This document shows positions 32,997-36,508 of a stretch of 36,508 nt of DNA, piece by piece. The translations under genes were made by a program, and so were the position numbers. This stretch comes from Pseudacidovorax intermedius (GTDB taxonomy: Bacteria > Pseudomonadota > Gammaproteobacteria > Burkholderiales > Burkholderiaceae_C): contig NZ_QQAV01000005.1 in NCBI RefSeq assembly GCF_003350475.1, positions 321,973-358,480 of the forward strand, written 5' to 3'. Each line of letters begins with the position of its first letter. The first letter of the stretch is position 1. Below the pieces are notes generated by a model. That model worked only from the letters and a program-made list of their open reading frames with translations. It ran no database searches and had not been told where the DNA came from.

Positions 32997-34274
32997 ATGG
33001 CCTGGGACTTCGAAACCGATGCCGATTTCCAGCAGCATCTGGACTGGGTGGACCGCTTCGTGCGCGAGGAGGTCGAGCCGCTCGAGCATGTGCTCGTCAG
33101 CCCCTATGCGGTGCAGGACCCGCTGCGCAATCGCCTCATCCGGCCGCTGCAGGCGCAGGTCAAGGCCCGCGGCCTGTGGGCCTGCCACCTGGGGCCGGCC
33201 CTGGGCGGGCCGGGCTACGGCCAGGTCAAGCTGGGCCTGCTCAACGAGATCCTGGGCCGTTCGGCCTATGCGCCCACCGTCTTCGGCTGCCAGGCGCCCG
33301 ATACCGGCAATGCCGAGATCCTGGCGCATTACGGCACGCCCGGACAGAAGCGGCGCTGGCTCGAACCGCTGCTGGCCAACGAGATCGTCTCCAGCTTCGC
33401 CATGACCGAGCCGCACGGCGGTGCCGACCCGACGCTGATCCGCACCACCGCCCGGCGCGAGGGCGGCGAGTGGGTGCTCGACGGGCAGAAGTGGTTCGCC
33501 TCCAGTTCCAACTACGCGGCCTTCTTCATCACCGTGGCCGTCACCGATCCGGACGCAAGGCCGCACCGGCGACTGTCGGCCTTCATCGTGCCGGCGGACG
33601 CGCCGGGCCTGCGCCATGTGCGCGACGTGCACCTGGCCGGCCGCAAGCCGCAGGGGCATGCCCATGGCTACCTCGCCTTCGAGGCGCTGCGCGTGCCGGT
33701 GGACCACATGCTGGGCGGGCAGGGCGATGCCTTCCTGGTGGCGCAGACGCGGCTGGGCGGCGGGCGCATCCACCATGCCATGCGCACCATCGGCGAGGCC
33801 CGCAAGGCGCTGGACATGATGTGCGAGCGCGCGGTGTCGCGTCCGAGCCGGCGTGGCACCCTGGCGGACAAACAGCTGGTGCAGGCGATGGTCGCCGATT
33901 CGTGGATCCAGCTGGAGCAGTTCCGCCTGCTGGTGCTGCGCACCGCATGGCTGATCGACAAGCACGACGACTACAAGAAGGTGCGCAAGGACATCTCCGC
34001 CGTCAAGGCGGCCATGCCCAAGGTGCTGCACGACATCGTGTCGCGGGCCATCCAGGTACACGGCTCGCTGGGCGTGAGCAACGAGATGCCCTTCTTCGAC
34101 CAGCTGCTCGCTTCCTACGTCATGGGGCTGGCCGACGGTCCGACCGAAGTGCACCAGATCACACTGGCCAAGGAGCTGCTCGCGCAGGTCCGGCCGGGCG
34201 ACGAGATGTTCCCGAGCCAGCACCTGCCCACGCTGGCGCGGAAGGCGCAGGAGCGCTTCCGCGAAGCGCTCTGA
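32997..34274 (+). CDS. Acyl-CoA dehydrogenase of the ACAD10/11-LvaC group
   Basis: 425 residues, ATG at 32997 with GGAG upstream. The flavin loop is FAMTEPHGGADPTLIRTTAR, followed by WVLDGQKWFASSSNYAAFFI. GGGRIHHAMRTIGEARKALD and the C-terminal ADGPTEVHQ (379-387) are marks of the ACAD10/ACAD11 and LvaC group rather than of the usual beta-oxidation dehydrogenases. In P. putida LvaC works after LvaA/LvaB to remove the phosphate from 4-phospho-acyl-CoA and yield an enoyl-CoA; human ACAD11 does similar chemistry. The matching kinase and DUF6285 genes lie at 6084-7549. It is the last gene of this operon. Ordinary dehydrogenation of an acyl-CoA remains possible. Confidence 0.87.
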   Translation: MAWDFETDADFQQHLDWVDRFVREEVEPLEHVLVSPYAVQDPLRNRLIRPLQAQVKARGLWACHLGPALGGPGYGQVKLGLLNEILGRSAYAPTVFGCQAPDTGNAEILAHYGTPGQKRRWLEPLLANEIVSSFAMTEPHGGADPTLIRTTARREGGEWVLDGQKWFASSSNYAAFFITVAVTDPDARPHRRLSAFIVPADAPGLRHVRDVHLAGRKPQGHAHGYLAFEALRVPVDHMLGGQGDAFLVAQTRLGGGRIHHAMRTIGEARKALDMMCERAVSRPSRRGTLADKQLVQAMVADSWIQLEQFRLLVLRTAWLIDKHDDYKKVRKDISAVKAAMPKVLHDIVSRAIQVHGSLGVSNEMPFFDQLLASYVMGLADGPTEVHQITLAKELLAQVRPGDEMFPSQHLPTLARKAQERFREAL

Positions 34275-34296
34275 GCGAGCCGGGGGCCGTGCCCGT

Positions 34297-35430
34297 TCAG
34301 CCCACGCCCGCGCCGCGCAGGGCGGCGATGTCCGCGTCGCCGTAGCCGAGTTCGCGCAGGATCGCCTCGGTGTCCGTGCCAGCGGCCACCGGCGCGCGGG
34401 GCCGCTCGGGCGCGGAACGGCTGAAGCGGGGCGCCGGCGCCGGCTGCGTCAGGCCATCCTGCGTGTAGAAGGCGTCCCGCGCCTTCTGGTGCGGATGGCC
34501 GGGCACCTCGTCCAGGGCCAGCACCGGCGCGAAGCACACGTCCGTGCCTTCGAGCAGGGCACACCATTCGTCGCGTGTCTTCTGGGCGAAGCGGTGGGCC
34601 AGCTCTGCCTTCAGCGCCGGCCAGCGGCTGGCATCGTGCTGCGGCCAGGCCGCAGGGTCTTCGATGCCCAGCTTGTCCAGCAGCAGGGCGTAGAACTGCG
34701 GCTCGATGCTGCCCAGCGAGATCCAGCCGCCGTCGGCGCAGCGGTAGCTGCCGTAGTAGTGGCTGCCGCCGTCCAGCACGCCGGTGCCGCGCGGCCTCGT
34801 GCGGCCGGCAGCCTGCACGCTGTGGAACAGCGTCATCAGCAGCGACACGCCGTCCACCATGGCCGCGTCGACCACCTGGCCCTTGCCGCTTCCCCGTGCC
34901 TCGAACAGCGCGCAGGCGATGCCGAAGGCCAGCAGCATGGTGCCGCCGCCGTAGTCGCCCACCAGGTTGAGCGGGGTCACCGGCGCCTCGGGCGTTCCGA
35001 TCATGCCCAGCGCGCCGGCCAGGGCGATGTAGTTGATGTCGTGCCCTGCGGCCGTGGCCAGGGGGCCTTCCTGGCCCCAGCCGGTCATGCGGCCGTAGAC
35101 CAGCCGCGGGTTGCGCGCCAGGCAGGCGTCGGGCCCCAGCCCCAGCCGTTCCATGACGCCCGGGCGAAAGCCCTCCACCAGCACGTCGGCGCCCTCGATC
35201 AGCCGCAGCAGCACCTCTCGGGCGGCGTCCTGCTTGACGTCGAGGGCGATGGAGCGCCGACCGCGGCGCGAGATGTCCTGGTGCGGCGGCACCATGCCGC
35301 CGGCGGCTGGGCCAGGGCGGTCGACGCGGATCACCTCGGCGCCCATGTCGGCCAGCAGCATGGCGGCCAGCGGGCCGGGGCCGATCGAGGCGATCTCGAT
35401 CACGCGTACGCCGTGGAGCGGGCCGGCCAT
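34297..35430 (-). CDS. Alpha-methylacyl-CoA racemase (family III CoA-transferase fold)
   Basis: 377 residues from the ATG at 35430. The sequence follows AMACR/MCR closely: GVRVIEIASIGPGPLAAMLL, ADVLVEGFRPGVMERLGLGP, and the catalytic residues of M. tuberculosis MCR are conserved, namely the histidine in AGHDINYI (H130), the aspartate in LVGDYGGGTM (D159) and the glutamate in GSIEPQFY (E243). It would interconvert (2R)- and (2S)-2-methylacyl-CoA, a step needed only for 2-methyl-branched chains such as isoprenoid or sterol side chains. Operator site 9 lies 84 bases upstream. A 16-codon leader frame overlaps its start (TGATG). Automatic annotation may call it a CaiB/BaiF CoA-transferase. Confidence 0.9.
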   Translation of the reverse strand: MAGPLHGVRVIEIASIGPGPLAAMLLADMGAEVIRVDRPGPAAGGMVPPHQDISRRGRRSIALDVKQDAAREVLLRLIEGADVLVEGFRPGVMERLGLGPDACLARNPRLVYGRMTGWGQEGPLATAAGHDINYIALAGALGMIGTPEAPVTPLNLVGDYGGGTMLLAFGIACALFEARGSGKGQVVDAAMVDGVSLLMTLFHSVQAAGRTRPRGTGVLDGGSHYYGSYRCADGGWISLGSIEPQFYALLLDKLGIEDPAAWPQHDASRWPALKAELAHRFAQKTRDEWCALLEGTDVCFAPVLALDEVPGHPHQKARDAFYTQDGLTQPAPAPRFSRSAPERPRAPVAAGTDTEAILRELGYGDADIAALRGAGVG

Positions 35431-35480
35431 CAGCGTGGCGCTCCGGCGGAGAGGGTGCGGGTGGGGATGAACATGGGCAT
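35430..35480 (-). CDS. Possible 16-residue leader peptide coupled to the racemase gene
   Basis: ATG at 35480 encodes MPMFIPTRTLSAGAPR and stops with TGA at 35432-35430, sharing a base with the racemase ATG (TGATG). A good Shine-Dalgarno sequence, AGGAGA, lies five bases before this ATG, whereas the racemase ATG has only a distant GGAG. Ribosomes may therefore load on the leader and re-initiate on the racemase. No family is recognised, and it could be a chance frame. Confidence 0.35.
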   Translation of the reverse strand: MPMFIPTRTLSAGAPR

Positions 35481-35510
35481 GGGGTCTCCTGAAGTCAGTC
35501 TGTGGAAATT

Positions 35511-35527
35511 CATTGGTCGTACCAATG
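35511..35527 (-). promoter_or_regulatory. FadR-type operator, site 9 (CATTGGTCGTACCAATG)
   Basis: CATTGGT-CGT-ACCAATG has perfect seven-base arms, the most extended symmetry of the nine sites. On the minus strand TATCAT (35530-35525, 5/6 to the -10 consensus) abuts the core. It lies between the racemase gene and the enoyl-CoA hydratase gene, oriented to control the racemase. Confidence 0.82.
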
Positions 35528-35626
35528 ATATCGATCGCGGGCGCTGTGGCCGTGTCGACGGGCTATGCTGGACCGTCCGGTGCGGCAGGGCGCCGTTCCG
35601 GTGAGCGGCTGCCGCGGTGCCGCCCG

Positions 35627-36403
35627 TCAGCGGCCCTGCCAGACCGGCGGGCGCTTCTCGAAGAACGCGCGCAGGCCTTCGGCCAGGTCCTCGGTGCCGC
35701 GGATGCGTGCGAGCGCCGCCTCGGTGGCCTGCCAGCCCGCGGCGTCGGCGTCGGCAGCGGCCAGCAGGCCGTTCATGGCCTCCAGGCAGGCCTGGACCGG
35801 CAACGGCGCATTGGCGGTGATCTGCACGGCCAGCGCGCGCGCATCGGCCTGGGCCTGGCCGGGCTCGCTCAGCCGGTTCACCAGTCCCACCGCATGGGCG
35901 CGGGCCGCGTCGATGGGCTGGCCGGTCAGCACCAGTTCGCGGGCGATGGCGGGTGGCAGCGCCTGCAGCGTGCGGAAGAGCGCGCCGCAGGTGGGCAGCA
36001 CGCCGCGCTGAACCTCGGGCAGGCCGAGTCGCGCGTCGCGGGCCGCGACCACCATGTCGCAGGCGAGCGCGATTTCCAGCCCGCCGCCGAGCGCCAGTCC
36101 CTCGACGGCGGCGATCAGGGGCTTGCGCCGACGGCGGCGAATGAGGCCGTATTCACCGCCGCGGGCCGTCACGTAGTCGCCCTTGGCGGCCAGGTCGCTG
36201 CCCGCGCAGAAGACCGACGGGCCGCCGTCGAGCACGCCCGCGCGCAGTGTGGGATCGTCGTCCAGCAGGTTCAGGGCCGCGTCCAGGGCATCGGCCATGG
36301 CGCGGTCCACGGCGTTGCGCTTGGCGGGACGGTCGAGCGTGATGCAGAGCACCGCGTCCTCGCGCGTGACGCGGACGCCGCCGCAGGTGTCGGGATGGAC
36401 CAT
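35627..36403 (-). CDS. Enoyl-CoA hydratase (crotonase) with canonical glutamates
   Basis: 258 residues, ATG at 36403. LDRPAKRNAVDRAMADALDA, the oxyanion loop FCAGSDLAAKG, and both hydratase glutamates are present: E110 in ALGGGLEIAL and E130 in GLPEVQRGVLPTCG. The C-terminus FEKRPPVWQGR is common in crotonases. Standard syn-hydration of a 2-enoyl-CoA is expected. A run of arginines (GLIRRRRRKP, 86-95) before the second half is unusual. It is upstream of the racemase on the same strand, with operator site 9 in the 196-base gap, and no operator is visible upstream of its own start. Confidence 0.9.
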   Translation of the reverse strand: MVHPDTCGGVRVTREDAVLCITLDRPAKRNAVDRAMADALDAALNLLDDDPTLRAGVLDGGPSVFCAGSDLAAKGDYVTARGGEYGLIRRRRRKPLIAAVEGLALGGGLEIALACDMVVAARDARLGLPEVQRGVLPTCGALFRTLQALPPAIARELVLTGQPIDAARAHAVGLVNRLSEPGQAQADARALAVQITANAPLPVQACLEAMNGLLAAADADAAGWQATEAALARIRGTEDLAEGLRAFFEKRPPVWQGR

Positions 36404-36445
36404 GACGGCGGGCCTCTCAAGAAACAGAACTGAAGACAGCTGACT

Positions 36446-36508
36446 TCATGCAGCGGCCTCCACGGGGTGGATCTGGAAGCCCAGCGCAGCGGCGCGGCGC
36501 TTGAGGGC
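36446..36508 (-). CDS. C-terminal end of an unidentified gene (5' part outside window)
   Basis: An open minus-strand frame enters from the right edge and stops with TGA at 36448-36446. The 20 visible residues are ALKRRAAALGFQIHPVEAAA. This is too short to assign. A basic stretch followed by LGF near a C-terminus is seen in some transposases, but this cannot be tested here. Confidence 0.4.
   Translation of the reverse strand, partial: ALKRRAAALGFQIHPVEAAA

Noticed and set aside
34297..35430. CaiB/BaiF CoA-transferase as the product
   Set aside because: The fold is shared, but the H130/D159/E243 set and the surrounding sequence match alpha-methylacyl-CoA racemase.

Overview
The window is GC-rich, almost fully coding DNA of a catabolic (accessory) region. 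Three Bug/TctC-type periplasmic binding proteins, FCD-type GntR regulators, acyl-CoA metabolism genes and the base composition point to a beta-proteobacterium of the order Burkholderiales (Comamonadaceae- or Alcaligenaceae-like). This is inferred from gene content; no rRNA, tRNA or other taxonomic marker is present.

Layout: (1) 1-1365, the end of an amidohydrolase gene coupled to a Bug receptor. (2) 1464-2022, a frameshifted GntR pseudogene. (3) 2180-8630 (+): a pair of acyl-CoA dehydrogenases, an acyl-CoA synthetase, an APH-type kinase, a DUF6285/LvaB-like protein and a Bug receptor. (4) 8667-12315 (-): Bug receptor, KstD-like flavoprotein and atypical crotonase, with overlapping stop/start codons. 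(5) 12457-17251 (-): a MaoC hydratase with its own operator, and an array of Ltp2-like thiolase homologue, DUF35 protein, PaaG-like isomerase and two GntR regulators. (6) 17427-20987 (+): SDR, DUF7064/7065-like protein, second PaaG-like isomerase, two-hotdog hydratase. (7) 21289-23602 (-): AraC regulator and zinc alcohol dehydrogenase. (8) 23683-27473 (-): [2Fe-2S] reductase, aldehyde dehydrogenase, cytochrome P450. (9) 27715-34274 (+): nitronate-monooxygenase-family flavoprotein, thiolase, FadB-like protein, SDR, ACAD11/LvaC-type dehydrogenase. (10) 34297-36403 (-): alpha-methylacyl-CoA racemase and enoyl-CoA hydratase, then the end of an unknown gene.

The unifying feature is a palindrome, TGGT-NNN-(A/G)CCA, found nine times, at the head of or just before most of the transcription units (centres near 2124, 7643, 12360, 12980, 17303, 17400, 23596, 27675, 35519). 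This is the FadR-type operator pattern (E. coli FadR sites contain TGGT-NNN-ACCA), and two FadR/FCD-type GntR regulators lie in the middle of the window. The simplest reading is one acyl-CoA-responsive regulon that ties more than 30 kb of scattered operons into one pathway.

The predicted chemistry is terminal oxidation of an alkyl chain (P450, reductase, alcohol and aldehyde dehydrogenases), CoA activation, epimerisation of a 2-methyl-branched acyl-CoA (racemase), beta-oxidation (acyl-CoA dehydrogenases, hydratases, isomerases, dehydrogenases, thiolase), possible retro-aldol chain cleavage (Ltp2-like plus DUF35), ring or chain desaturation by a KstD-like flavoprotein, and possibly removal of a gamma-hydroxyl by a phosphorylation-elimination route like LvaA/LvaB/LvaC. 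Together this suggests catabolism of a methyl-branched isoprenoid, terpenoid or steroid-like carboxylic acid. The substrate is not determined by the sequence.
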